Origin: Niallia endozanthoxylica
GTDB lineage: Bacteria > Bacillota > Bacilli > Bacillales > Cytobacillaceae
Length of the DNA stretch: 64,000 bases
Reading direction: 5' to 3'
Assembly: GCF_008710145.1 (NCBI RefSeq)
Contig: NZ_VYKL01000019.1
Location: 1-64,000, forward strand
Positions within the stretch are counted from its first letter, which is position 1; each line of letters begins with the position of its first letter. The notes beneath the pieces were generated by a model. The model had not been told where the DNA came from and made no database searches. It saw only the letters and a program-made list of their open reading frames with translations. The position numbers and the translations under genes are program-made. Below, in pieces: positions 26,069 to 34,953 of the stretch.

Positions 26069-29001
26069 CACTTACAAGGGATTGGAACGAAAAGACACTT
26101 GTTGAAGACCGCTTCATCAATCAATTAAAACAAATGGGCTATGAACATATTCATGGTCCTTCTCTGGATAGTGAACGTGAAACACAAGGTGCTGTCGTAT
26201 TAAAAGATCGACTTATTAAAGCTATTCAAAAGATAAATCCTTGGATCTCAGATAACAACTTAAATAAAATAATCCGATCCGTTACTCATATCCATGCAAT
26301 GAGCTTAATGGAAGCGAATCAGCTATTTCATGAAAATCTCATCAATATGATCTCCATACAGCAAGATCTTGGGAAGGGAAAAAAAAATCAGACGGTTAAG
26401 CTGATTGATTTTGAATGCCCAGAGAATAATGAATTTTTGGTTGTCGATCAATTTTCTATCTCAAACGCTAGAGGAACCATTCGACCAGATCTGATTGTTT
26501 TTATCAATGGATTACCGTTAGTTGTGATTGAATGTAAAAGTCCCACCTTATCACCAGATGAACAAATTGGGCAAGGGGTTAAGCAGCTATTACGGTATCA
26601 AGATCAATGTGAACCGCTATTTCATTACAATCAAATCTTGATTGCTACGAGTAATGACCGTGCAAAAGCTGGTACGATTGGGGCAAGAGTTCAGCATTAT
26701 GGAGAATGGAAAGATCCTTATCCCAGAACAGTTGCAGAAATAGGAGATAATCCATCAACACAAGATGTTCTTGTGACGGGTATTTTTCCAAAAGAGAATT
26801 TACTTGACCTTATTCGAAACTTTATTGTCTATGAACCCGTAGAAGGTCGCACGATTAAAAAGTTGGCACGTTATCAGCAATATAGGGCTGTTAATAAAGC
26901 AATCAATCGTATTCTACACGCAGAAAACCCTCATAATCGTGGTGGTGTTGTTTGGCATACCCAAGGAAGCGGAAAATCACTAACAATGGTATTCATAGCT
27001 GTAAAGCTACGTCGGATCAAAGGATTAAAGAATCCAACCATTGTTGTTGTAACGGATCGTAAAGACTTGGATGACCAAATTGCGAACACGTTCCGAAGAT
27101 GTGGTTTTCCTAATCCTCAACAAGCTGGGTCGGTAGCGGATCTAAAGAAACTATTACAACAAGGTTCTGGTACAACGGTTATGACACTTGTACAAAAATT
27201 CCAAGAGGATGCTGAAAAGAATGGTTATCCAGTATTAACAGAATCAGAGAATGTATTCGTTATGGTTGATGAAAGTCATAGAACGCAATACAGCGGTTTG
27301 GCTATGAATATGCGTACAGCTATGCCGAACGCTTGTTATCTGGGCTTTTCGGGAACACCGATTGATAAGAAAGATAAAAGCACGATTCGAACATTCGGTA
27401 CATACATAGATAAATACACCATTGAACAAGCTGTACAAGATGGTGCAACAGTTCCAATTTTTTATGAAGCGAGAATGGTGGATCTTCATGTACAAGGGGA
27501 TTCCTTAGATGATTTATTTAATTTAAAATTCCGTGAATATAGTGAAGAAGATCGAGAACGGATTAAAAAGAAATATGTCACTGAACAAGCATTAATATCT
27601 TCTCCTAAACGACTTAAACGGATTGTTCTCGATATGATTGAACATTATGAAACACATATCAAACCGAATGGTTTTAAAGCCCAAGTGGTAGCGGTTACTC
27701 GGGAAGCTGCTGTAACCTATAAAGAGTTGTTTGATGAGTTAACTGATTATCAATCGGCAGTGATCATTTCTGGTGGTCATAATGATGAAGAGCGAATGAA
27801 AAAACATCATCTATCAAAGGACGAGGAAAAGAAGATTATTGAACGTTTTAAAAAGCCAATGAATGAAGATCCGCTTAGCTTTATCATTGTCTGTGATAAA
27901 TTATTAACGGGCTTTGATGCACCAATTGAACAAGTAATGTATTTAGATAAACCATTGAAAGAACATAACTTGTTACAAGCAATCGCAAGGACAAACCGAA
28001 CTTATGATAAAAAAACGTATGGACTAATCGTTGATTATTTTGGCGTATCAAGGTTCCTTGAAGAAGCACTAGGCATATTTGCTAGTGAAGATATTCAAGG
28101 GGCTTTGCAAAGTGTTGATTCTGAGATCCCACGGTTGCAATCTAGGCACCGAAAAGCTATGCGCTTCTTTGATTATTTACGGCAAGATGATCTAGAGGGC
28201 TGCATACAAGTGCTGGAGCCAGAGGACGTACGAAATGAATTTGAAACGTCATTTAAAAAGTTTGCGGAAAGTATGGATATGATCTTACCAAGTCCAAAGG
28301 CTAAGCCTTATTTGAATGATTTAAAATTTCTCGGTAAAGTACGCCAATTAGCAAAATCCCGATACCGTGAAGATAGTATGGATATTTCTGATTGTGGTGA
28401 AAAGGTAAAAGAACTAATCGAAGAATATTTGTTTGTAAGTAATATCGAAGTGATGCATGATCCAATCGATATACTGTCTAATAAATTTGAACAACAATTG
28501 GAAAAAGCAACTACGCCGGAAGCCAAAGCTGCTGAAATGGAACATGCGATTAAGCATGAAATTAAAATTAAGATAGAGGAAAACCCGGTTCTTTACACTT
28601 CCTTGCGAGAACGACTAGAAGCCCTTATACAGCGTAGAAAAGACCGTCAGTTGACTATTGAAGAACTCTTAGAAGAATATCGTGAAATGGTTCAAGAAAT
28701 GCGTAATACGGCACAAAAAAGCCAGGAACACGGTTTTACAAAAGAACAGTATCCGTTTTATCAAATGCTTGAACAACAGCTTCCAGATGAAGAAGATAAG
28801 GAAGCTTTAAAAGAATTGACACATATCATTACGGAAAACATACAAGATCAAGCCGTACTTGAATGGACTGAGAAAGAGGACGTAAAACGGGAAATGCGTA
28901 AAAAGATTAAACGACAGCTCCGTGCAAGTAAATGCCCGAAAGATAAGCTCGAAGGATTAACGCAGCAGCTGATGGATTTAGCTGAGGTTCATTATAAGTA
29001 G
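26065..29001 (+). CDS. hsdR: Type I restriction endonuclease motor subunit
   Basis: 978 residues. N-terminal PD-(D/E)XK nuclease: RPDLIVFINGLPLVVIECKS near 145-165. Superfamily 2 translocase: Walker A HTQGSGKS near 298, DESHRTQ near 398, SGTPI near 425, and motif VI QAIARTNRTY near 637. The C-terminal helical region (about 780-978) contacts HsdM. It translocates DNA with ATP and cuts unmodified DNA far from the site. ATG overlaps the hsdS stop. No frameshift or missing motif is seen, so the system looks functional. Confidence 0.95.
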   Translation: MTLTRDWNEKTLVEDRFINQLKQMGYEHIHGPSLDSERETQGAVVLKDRLIKAIQKINPWISDNNLNKIIRSVTHIHAMSLMEANQLFHENLINMISIQQDLGKGKKNQTVKLIDFECPENNEFLVVDQFSISNARGTIRPDLIVFINGLPLVVIECKSPTLSPDEQIGQGVKQLLRYQDQCEPLFHYNQILIATSNDRAKAGTIGARVQHYGEWKDPYPRTVAEIGDNPSTQDVLVTGIFPKENLLDLIRNFIVYEPVEGRTIKKLARYQQYRAVNKAINRILHAENPHNRGGVVWHTQGSGKSLTMVFIAVKLRRIKGLKNPTIVVVTDRKDLDDQIANTFRRCGFPNPQQAGSVADLKKLLQQGSGTTVMTLVQKFQEDAEKNGYPVLTESENVFVMVDESHRTQYSGLAMNMRTAMPNACYLGFSGTPIDKKDKSTIRTFGTYIDKYTIEQAVQDGATVPIFYEARMVDLHVQGDSLDDLFNLKFREYSEEDRERIKKKYVTEQALISSPKRLKRIVLDMIEHYETHIKPNGFKAQVVAVTREAAVTYKELFDELTDYQSAVIISGGHNDEERMKKHHLSKDEEKKIIERFKKPMNEDPLSFIIVCDKLLTGFDAPIEQVMYLDKPLKEHNLLQAIARTNRTYDKKTYGLIVDYFGVSRFLEEALGIFASEDIQGALQSVDSEIPRLQSRHRKAMRFFDYLRQDDLEGCIQVLEPEDVRNEFETSFKKFAESMDMILPSPKAKPYLNDLKFLGKVRQLAKSRYREDSMDISDCGEKVKELIEEYLFVSNIEVMHDPIDILSNKFEQQLEKATTPEAKAAEMEHAIKHEIKIKIEENPVLYTSLRERLEALIQRRKDRQLTIEELLEEYREMVQEMRNTAQKSQEHGFTKEQYPFYQMLEQQLPDEEDKEALKELTHIITENIQDQAVLEWTEKEDVKREMRKKIKRQLRASKCPKDKLEGLTQQLMDLAEVHYK

Positions 29002-29020
29002 TAAAAAAGGGGAAATTTAA

Positions 29021-29353
29021 GTGAAAGTTGTAAAAAGTGAAATTGAAACAATAAATGTACAAGTAGATATTGAAATGTGGAAAAAAATAGAAACAAGGGT
29101 TTTTCATTTGCAAAGAAAAGGTGAGAAACGATTCGATATAAAGCAGAAAAAGTTGAGAAAAATCAGTAAAGCTGCATGGGGGAGAGAATTGTTTCATTTA
29201 GGTGTTTCCATCCCTAATACTATTGATATGTTGATACGATTAGAAGAAAAATACGGTGCAGATAATGTAGAAAAAGTTGTGTGTAGTCTTGAACCTTTTT
29301 TTGATTCGATTTTTGGTATTGAAAGAAAAGAGAACGATAAAATAAGCCAGTAG
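29021..29353 (+). CDS. Small basic protein downstream of hsdR
   Basis: 110 residues, GTG start after AAAGGGG, 19 bases beyond the hsdR stop, so in the same operon. It begins MKVVKSEIETINVQVD and is basic and helical (LQRKGEKRFDIKQKKLRK). No family recognised. It may be an accessory or regulator of the restriction system; position is the only evidence. Confidence 0.6.
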   Translation: MKVVKSEIETINVQVDIEMWKKIETRVFHLQRKGEKRFDIKQKKLRKISKAAWGRELFHLGVSIPNTIDMLIRLEEKYGADNVEKVVCSLEPFFDSIFGIERKENDKISQ

Positions 29354-29367
29354 TAATATTTTAAAAT

Positions 29368-29400
29368 TAAAAGGTTGCCTTATAATTGGGCAACCTTTTA
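29368..29400. terminator. Bidirectional terminator between the hsd operon and the metallopeptidase gene
   Basis: AAAAGGTTGCC and GGCAACCTTTT pair around TTATAATT, with A-rich and T-rich flanks allowing use from both sides. Confidence 0.85.
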
Positions 29401-29414
29401 ACATAAGCTATGTT

Positions 29415-30143
29415 TTATAAACTCAATAAAGGACCATTTATCCTTAGCCATTCTTTACGTTGCTCATAATCTGGAAGTATTGACCGAACCATTTTCCAAT
29501 AATCTGTAGAATGATCCATATGCCTTAGATGGGCCAATTCATGGACGAGAACATAATCAACCACCGACATTGGGGCCATCATGATTCTCCAATTCAAATA
29601 GATGGCACCTTCATTCGTACAAGTTCCCCAGCGCTTTTGTTGCTCCTTAAAAACTACTTTTGAAGGTTTGAGTTCCATTTTTGGACAATGAATCATAAGT
29701 CTTTCTTCGATCTTTTTATTTCCTTGTCTAACATACCATTCTTTAAAAAGCCTTCTCAACTCGTTTCTTTTTTCTAATTCCGATAAATATGTTGGGATCT
29801 CTGTTATGAATCTGCCTTGTTTAAATGTTAGCACTGGCATTTTCAAATCGTCATTTTTATGTATTTTTAGCCGATAATGTCGACCTAAATATGGGAATTT
29901 TTCTCCGCTAACATATTCTCTGGATGAAGGTTTATCAGCTATCTCTTGAAGCTCATACTTTTTCTTTAAAATCCAAGGAGCTTTTTTATGAAGAATTTTA
30001 TTCAGTTTTTCATAATCAATACCTTCTGGGGCAACAAGTTTGACCCCTTCTGCTAAGCACACCGAAAGAGAGACGTCTTTTTTTCCTTTTATGTATTCAA
30101 CCGAATAATCAATTGTTGTATTTCCGTATTGTAATTTATGCAT
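29415..30143 (-). CDS. YgjP-type (WLM/DUF45) zinc metallopeptidase
   Basis: 242 residues from ATG 30143, with GGGGGA nine bases upstream; a TTG at 30167 is less likely. The zinc site is HELAHLRHMDH near residue 187, after the family's KRWGTCTNEGAIYLNWRI (the RWGSC-type motif) and before WLRINGPLL. This is the YgjP/SprT-related family, often found next to type I restriction genes, as here where it converges on hsdR. Its substrate is unknown. Full length. Confidence 0.9.
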   Translation of the reverse strand: MHKLQYGNTTIDYSVEYIKGKKDVSLSVCLAEGVKLVAPEGIDYEKLNKILHKKAPWILKKKYELQEIADKPSSREYVSGEKFPYLGRHYRLKIHKNDDLKMPVLTFKQGRFITEIPTYLSELEKRNELRRLFKEWYVRQGNKKIEERLMIHCPKMELKPSKVVFKEQQKRWGTCTNEGAIYLNWRIMMAPMSVVDYVLVHELAHLRHMDHSTDYWKMVRSILPDYEQRKEWLRINGPLLSL

Positions 30144-30284
30144 GTAGTTAAATCCCCCAGTCGCCAACTACTGTTATTCTATAAGTTATTGAAGGCAGTC
30201 GTCAAATAAGGAAGAAAAAAATAATGAGGTGTTAAATAGGTTGGGAGATGTGGGGTGATTTACTTTTTGTGAGGACTAACCGAC

Positions 30285-30314
30285 AAAAGGACCAGAGAAT
30301 CGGTCCTTTTTTTA
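30285..30314. terminator. Terminator between two minus-strand genes
   Basis: AAAGGACC and GGTCCTTT pair around AGAGAATC, with T7 to the right on the plus strand and AAAA on the left. On the minus strand it closes the gene at 30312-30593, whose stop it overlaps slightly. Confidence 0.7.
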
Positions 30315-30593
30315 TTTAAAACGGTTTCGTTGAGACTTTGTTTTAAGCATATAACCGGAATGTTGTATTAACTTATGTAGATCATCTGTACCTTTTTGCA
30401 TAATTACTGCAGTTACATATTTTTTTTCTACATTTAATTTATTCGTCACTTTGGTAATGCTGTTTGTATATGCGTACTCTTTAATAACCATTTTTTCTAA
30501 TGTATCTGCATCATATGATTCAACCAAATTGACAAAATGTTGCAGTCTTATTATTTCCTCTCTTGCCTTAGAAACGGTCATTAACTTGCCCAA
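30312..30593 (-). CDS. Small basic protein, 93 residues, possible helix-turn-helix
   Basis: TTG start at 30593 fits AAGGAGGTG five bases upstream; the GTG inside the ribosome binding site and an ATG 12 bases later fit less well. It reads LGKLMTVSKAREEIIRLQ and has SITKVTNKLNVEKKYVTAVI, which could be a helix-turn-helix. No named family. It stands alone. Confidence 0.5.
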   Translation of the reverse strand: MGKLMTVSKAREEIIRLQHFVNLVESYDADTLEKMVIKEYAYTNSITKVTNKLNVEKKYVTAVIMQKGTDDLHKLIQHSGYMLKTKSQRNRFK

Positions 30594-31423
30594 ATAATTC
30601 ACCTCCTTTATTTTTCAATATACATAATAAACTCATTGAATCCTATTAACAGTTTTATGACATTGAATTGTTAAATGAGACTAATCTCACACTTTGCACT
30701 GGAATATGATTTACATCATCATCAGAAATAGAGGCTCATTTTCAGTAGTGTCGTTTCATCCGAAAAGGAAGCAATGACACCATGAAACTTAAAATATTAA
30801 TAACACTATGTGTTAATTACACAATTTCAATATAAAAAGCCAAAAATGTAATTAGGAATTAGGAGAAAAAAGGAATGCTTTGAAGCAAAATTAACTATTA
30901 TAAAAATAAAAACGTAGCTCCTAAATCCGGCCGGAGAGCTATTTATTTACGATTTAACGGATAAAGCGTATGCAATACAATGGATATGAGGCTTCCGGAA
31001 TTCATCGAGAGAGCTAGCTTTGAGTGTTTCTGGCAATCAATTTATGTACCTAATGGCAGTATGTTTATAAAACTCTAAGCATATTTACAAACTAAAATTA
31101 AGTATAATTGGTTATTTTTATGCAGTACCTTATGCTTTGCTTATTGTACTAACGGTTAATGAAATAATAAATAAATAAAAATTAGGGTGAAATTATACTG
31201 ATTAGTCACTGTTTAAGGGGAGCGTTAAGAAATGACCGAACAAAATAAAGATGAATTTGAAAAAATGCGGTGGGGAAGAAACTATAATACGAAGGCTCCT
31301 TTAAAAAGTTGAAATTGCAAGAACCAAAAATCTTTCTAAAGAAACTACATTATCATAAATTTTGGAAATTAAAAAAGAACCTTCATTTGAAGATTCTTTT
31401 TTAAAAGGCCATTCATCGTAATA
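30594..31423. other. Intergenic region with one possible tiny ORF
   Basis: About 830 bases with no full gene. ATG at 31232, 14 bases after AGGGGAG, opens a 26-codon frame MTEQNKDEFEKMRWGRNY ending at 31312. A hairpin with GCTC/GAGC lies near 30915-30940. Otherwise AT-rich and featureless. Confidence 0.35.
31371..31402. terminator. Bidirectional terminator
   Basis: AAAAAAGAACCTTC and GAAGATTCTTTTTT pair around ATTT with one mismatch. It ends the minus-strand gene at 31424-32302. Confidence 0.8.
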
Positions 31424-32302
31424 TTATAACTCATTTACGTCAATGCTTATTGTAATTTGATTATCTAATACATTTACTGTAGGGCTATTTATGCTTAATT
31501 CTATAGGTGATTGATCTGAACCAAGTTTAAAGCTTTGCGGCACATATAAAACATAATCACCTAATTTTGAACGCACTTGACTTTGTACAAACTGCTCAAA
31601 CTGGTCACTTTTAACCACATTATCAATTACTAAACCTGTAATATCTGAGTCAGGAAGCATTTGTAGTAAGTCACCGATTTTACCAAGTACATCACCAATA
31701 ACATCGTTACCAACTACGTCTCTAATTTTTTTCTCAACTTCTTCTAAAATATTATTTTTCACCGTGTCGGCAATGCTCTCTGGGAGGACAAAATCATGCA
31801 TTTCAAAATCTCTTAGTCCTAATGACACTTTAAAGTCATTAGTAATAAAATTAAAACTTACTGAGAAAACTGGCTTAATAAATTCTTCAAGACCTACTGT
31901 TAAATTTATATCAGGGTTTTCTCCGAATAAATCAACACTCCAAAGAACTATATCTGGAACTTCTCTTCCATGAACTATAATACTTCCAGTAATAGGATTC
32001 CTTATATTTGGGATGTCTGGAGTTTCAATAACCTTCCTATCCTTAAAATGCTTTATATCCGCACTAATAACAATATTTATCTTTTCAAACTCTACGCTTA
32101 TTCTCTTTATAGCAAACGTATCTGGTTGGATTAAATCGAAATCACTAAACTCAATTGTCCTAATGTGTACATTAGCTACAATCTTTATTCCGTTATTATC
32201 ATATAAAGATGTTTCTTCATTTTGAAATGTAATATTGGCTAACTGTGATCTTAAAAAATTTTCAATGGTACTTTCAGTGAGAGAAACGCTAAGGTTATTC
32301 AT
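31424..32302 (-). CDS. Unknown beta-rich protein, 292 residues
   Basis: ATG after AGGAGTG. It begins MNNLSVSLTESTIENFL and continues with many alternating hydrophobic strands and two amphipathic helical stretches around residues 175-235. No signal peptide. The pattern (long curved beta strands with paired halves) recalls lipid-binding TULIP-like proteins, but I cannot support that by motif. Single gene with its own terminator. Confidence 0.55.
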   Translation of the reverse strand: MNNLSVSLTESTIENFLRSQLANITFQNEETSLYDNNGIKIVANVHIRTIEFSDFDLIQPDTFAIKRISVEFEKINIVISADIKHFKDRKVIETPDIPNIRNPITGSIIVHGREVPDIVLWSVDLFGENPDINLTVGLEEFIKPVFSVSFNFITNDFKVSLGLRDFEMHDFVLPESIADTVKNNILEEVEKKIRDVVGNDVIGDVLGKIGDLLQMLPDSDITGLVIDNVVKSDQFEQFVQSQVRSKLGDYVLYVPQSFKLGSDQSPIELSINSPTVNVLDNQITISIDVNEL

Positions 32303-32637
32303 TAAGAATTCACTCCTATATAATTTTTTTAGTAGTAAAATAGTAAAAAAATTTTCTAATTGCAGACAGATTTATTTTTAACTTAAACAAGGTTATTATT
32401 CAGCCTTTGGTGATTTCCCCTAAGGTGCTTTCTCGTATTTGTTTTTAATTTCACGAGGTATTACAAACAACCACTTCTGTGTAGCTGTACTCTGGATGTC
32501 TTTTTTACTTTATCTTTTAAATATATCAATGGTTAAATACTCAATGTTACCAATACACTATTTACGTCTTTGAATAAGCTACCTTTATATGCGAAAAATA
32601 GGAAATATACACTTTTAATATTATCGGCCATCCTAGT

Positions 32638-32769
32638 ATGGGGGACATAGAACTAGAGTACCAGCTTGAATTGTTCGACGTTGAGGGAGAACCGATCAGC
32701 ATTGCAGTGATAATTATTGGCAAAGAAGCCAAAATTTTAGTTGATATAACCGTAGAATTTTACGATTAA
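32638..32769 (+). CDS. Possible small protein or gene tail, 43 residues
   Basis: Reads MGDIELEYQLELFDVEGEPI and ends VEFYD, directly before a good terminator. No ribosome binding site precedes the ATG and the frame is open a little further upstream, so it may be the end of a decayed gene. Confidence 0.3.
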   Translation: MGDIELEYQLELFDVEGEPISIAVIIIGKEAKILVDITVEFYD

Positions 32770-32785
32770 TTGATTTTAAGGTTAG

Positions 32786-32826
32786 AAAAAGGACTTATCC
32801 ATACAAATGGTGAGTCCTTTTTCTTT
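32786..32826 (+). terminator. rho-independent terminator
   Basis: AAAAAGGACT and AGTCCTTTTT pair around a 17-base loop, followed by CTTTT. Confidence 0.7.
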
Positions 32827-33200
32827 TATGTTGCTTGTGACTTTGTAAGAACACATCTTAATTTGAACACGTAACACAAGAGAAACGTATGTATTATCTA
32901 AGCAAAGCCACTTTGAAATGAGAAACGTTTAAACACTACAACTACTTATAAACGTGAACCATATATAACTGAAATTGCAACCGGTGGGGAAAGGTGTCAC
33001 CGAATGAGTATTTTAGTAAATATACATTAAGGTGAGGAAATAGAAAAATTGTCTTTTTTTATTAAATTATTATAGATCTATAGAATATCTTATTCTTTTG
33101 AATTATAATAAACCGTGTGAACCGATGTAAGGACCGTGTGAATGGTCGAAAAAAACCGTCGGAGTGGTACGTATAAACATTGATAAATTAACATTTGGAT

Positions 33201-33298
33201 GGGGCTGAATGGGGTACTAGTATCCCCACGCGGTCTTCAAAACCGCTTGAGACCTGTGTGCCAGGTCTGGTGGGTTCGATTCCCAGGGGGTCCCGCCA
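33201..33298 (+). tRNA. selC: tRNA-Sec(UCA)-like gene
   Basis: A 98-base cloverleaf with the marks of selenocysteine tRNA: anticodon stem GCGGT/ACCGC around CTTCAAA with anticodon TCA at 33237-33239; a long variable arm AGACCTG/CAGGTCT; a D-arm GGGGTA...TA-T-CCCC; T-arm TGGG-TTCGATT-CCCA; encoded CCA after discriminator G. selA and selD nearby support it. The acceptor stem is odd: GGGGCTGA against GGGGTCCC gives six pairs (two of them G-U) and mismatches at 7 and 8. It may be a decayed or recombined selC, or a variant UCA tRNA. Confidence 0.7.
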
Positions 33299-33710
33299 AC
33301 TTAAGGATTTCAACGTTTACATATAAAGTTCTCCCCAGTAGTCTAATGTTTCTTTTTATACTATGTAAGAATGATTTTCATGACCTTGGAGGACAATTAC
33401 TCTTAGTCTCCTATTTATCGGGGGCTATTATTATGTTGAAAGTTATTCGTAAGTATAATGTTGGTCAGGATAGAAAAAAGAGTAAAACGAACTAACTTTA
33501 ATAAAGAAATTACAAGAAAAAATCTGGTCTGTAAGGAGGAGTTGCAGTTCGCCCCCGACCACCGGTATCTTTAGTAATGAGTTAAATTAAGAAACAATAA
33601 AACACTCCTAAATGTTGATATTTCAATGTTTGAGGGTGTTTTGTTGTTTGTAGGAAAACTATTGAATAAGGTGGGATCTGAAATTATTTAACATATTATA
33701 CACAAGAAAT
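33299..33710. other. Intergenic region downstream of the tRNA-Sec candidate
   Basis: A short hydrophobic frame (LLLVSYLSGAIIMLKVIRKY, ending at 33495) may be a gene remnant. A terminator lies at 33599-33642. No intact gene. Confidence 0.35.
33599..33643 (+). terminator. rho-independent terminator
   Basis: AAAACACTC and GGGTGTTTT pair (one T-G) around a long loop and end in TTTTGTTGTTT. Confidence 0.6.
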
Positions 33711-34151
33711 ATGTACGTACTTAATCGTTTTTTCTGGTTATTTAAAAGACAGAAAATCATGGTGGCCAAATTACTGATTGTCCTAATCTTTACACTAAGT
33801 TCTATTATTCTTACAAATGTGATTGTAGTCAGTTTGTTCTACGGTATAAATTGGGCAGTAGGCATCGTTCCTAACAACTTAACTGGTCTTGAATTAATGC
33901 AGCATAGCATGAAGTTAGCATCCCAGGCTATTTCCGCGGCTGGAATTAGTCTAATTCCGCTATACTTCGGCATGCTGAAGAAATCTGTGGCGATAACCAT
34001 TGTATCATCGATAATTATGGTGTCCTTTATGAGCCCTCCAACCGATTTTTCCGTACTAAGCGTAATTATTATTCCGCTGGTGTTATCGGTGGTTGGGTTT
34101 ACGATTGGCCTATTCTGTTTTAAAAATATTGAAAAGGTGGATTTGGTATAA
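33711..34151 (+). CDS. Integral membrane protein, four predicted segments, unknown
   Basis: 146 residues. Hydrophobic stretches at about 20-48, 70-88, 92-108 and 115-138 suggest four membrane spans. The N-terminus is basic (FKRQK), so inside. ATG at 33711 lacks a convincing ribosome binding site, and the protein may be an N-terminally shortened remnant. No family recognised. Confidence 0.5.
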   Translation: MYVLNRFFWLFKRQKIMVAKLLIVLIFTLSSIILTNVIVVSLFYGINWAVGIVPNNLTGLELMQHSMKLASQAISAAGISLIPLYFGMLKKSVAITIVSSIIMVSFMSPPTDFSVLSVIIIPLVLSVVGFTIGLFCFKNIEKVDLV

Positions 34152-34745
34152 CTGCCTTATTAAGGTAACGTTTCAAAGCATCAATAAATCGATAAAGTTG
34201 AAGATACGGGATTGGAACAATTTATCACTAAAACCGTTGATTTGTGGAGCGCAGGTGAAGATACGGCTTGTTAATATGAATGATTAAATAACAGATCTAC
34301 GAACCTATCAATCGTAATATCCTGACCATCACTAAAAGTGCCTAATTTTGAAGATCAATTTTTATTGATTCCATGGTAGATGTGTAGATTTAATACAGTA
34401 GATTTGGAGATTCGAAGGAGAGGTCCTAATAATAAGCTTATACCTAGAGTTTAAAGGAAGTAGGAAAATGATGAAAATGAATGGGAATTATTTATGAAGA
34501 AACGCCAAGCAAGGGATGGTGCCTGTCACCGATTTTGTTCGCATAAAAAACGTAAATCCCCGTTAAAGATTTTACAGTCAACAACCTCCAACCGTTGATT
34601 TACCGCACATTTTGCACTCAATGTTATCAATATTACACTCTAGCAACCTATGGATATGGACGGCATGATGTAATCATCGCCCAAGTGCTTTTTCAATAAG
34701 AGGGTCTAAATAGAATGAAAAATATTGGGTTTAAAGGTTCCCCAA
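34152..34745. other. Intergenic region between the membrane gene and the RT locus
   Basis: No intact gene. It contains GGTGCCTGTCACC at 34521-34533, a partly palindromic phrase common as a dispersed repeat in Bacillus genomes. The reverse-transcriptase promoter begins at its right edge. Confidence 0.4.
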
Positions 34746-34775
34746 TGGATAAAATTTACTTATTTATTGTATAAT
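34746..34775 (+). promoter_or_regulatory. SigA-type promoter of the RT-associated RNA
   Basis: TGGATA (34746-34751), an 18-base spacer, and a consensus TATAAT (34770-34775). Expected transcription start about 34782. This places about 170 bases of untranslated RNA before the reverse transcriptase gene. Confidence 0.7.
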
Positions 34776-34781
34776 GGGAGT

Positions 34782-34938
34782 ATGTGAAGCTGCATCAGGC
34801 GGTTTCAAATAGATTTTTCTATTCCCTTATTGGGCATTTTGTGCTGACTGTTTTAAACACTGGATTGAGAATCATCCGGTGGATCAGCTGATTTATCCTC
34901 CCTAACGCTGAGTTCCTATAGGGAGGATATTTTTCTTT
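34782..34938 (+). ncRNA. Folded RNA upstream of the reverse transcriptase (candidate template/partner RNA)
   Basis: About 157 nt from the predicted start to the terminator. A closing stem pairs AGCTG-C-ATC (34788-34796, one bulged C) with GATCAGCT (34882-34889). Inside are AATAG/CTATT (34808-34823), CCC/GGG (34824-34834) and a strong hairpin CACTGGAT/ATCCGGTG (34858-34881) that abuts the closing stem. A 10-bp terminator hairpin follows at 34894-34929. Defence-associated RTs (DRT types) and retrons carry such an RNA just upstream of the RT; that it is the template here is inference. The alternative is a plain structured leader. Confidence 0.6.
34894..34938 (+). terminator. Terminator/attenuator between the RNA and the RT gene
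   Basis: TATCCTCCCT and AGGGAGGATA pair perfectly over 10 bp around a 16-base loop, followed by TTTTTCTTT. The RT ribosome binding site AAGGAG begins at once, so most transcripts should end as free RNA and only read-through gives RT mRNA. Confidence 0.8.
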
Positions 34939-34953
34939 AAGGAGAGTTTAAAT

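Larger units (their letters stand above)
32303..33200. other. Intergenic region before the tRNA-Sec candidate
   Basis: About 900 bases. Contains the small frame at 32638-32769, a terminator at 32786-32825 and a GGTGTCACC motif at 32992-33000, a short sequence that recurs in related form at 34521-34533. A repeated GACCGTGTGAA-like phrase occurs twice between 33110 and 33145. Nothing else coding is seen. Confidence 0.35.

Noticed and set aside
33530..33585. tRNA fragment (GCAGTTCGCCCCCGACCACC)
   Set aside because: It resembles a tRNA 3' end by eye but no T-loop pairing or cloverleaf could be built.
34143..34287. Small ORF overlapping the end of the membrane-protein gene
   Set aside because: It starts inside the upstream gene, has no ribosome binding site and unremarkable composition.
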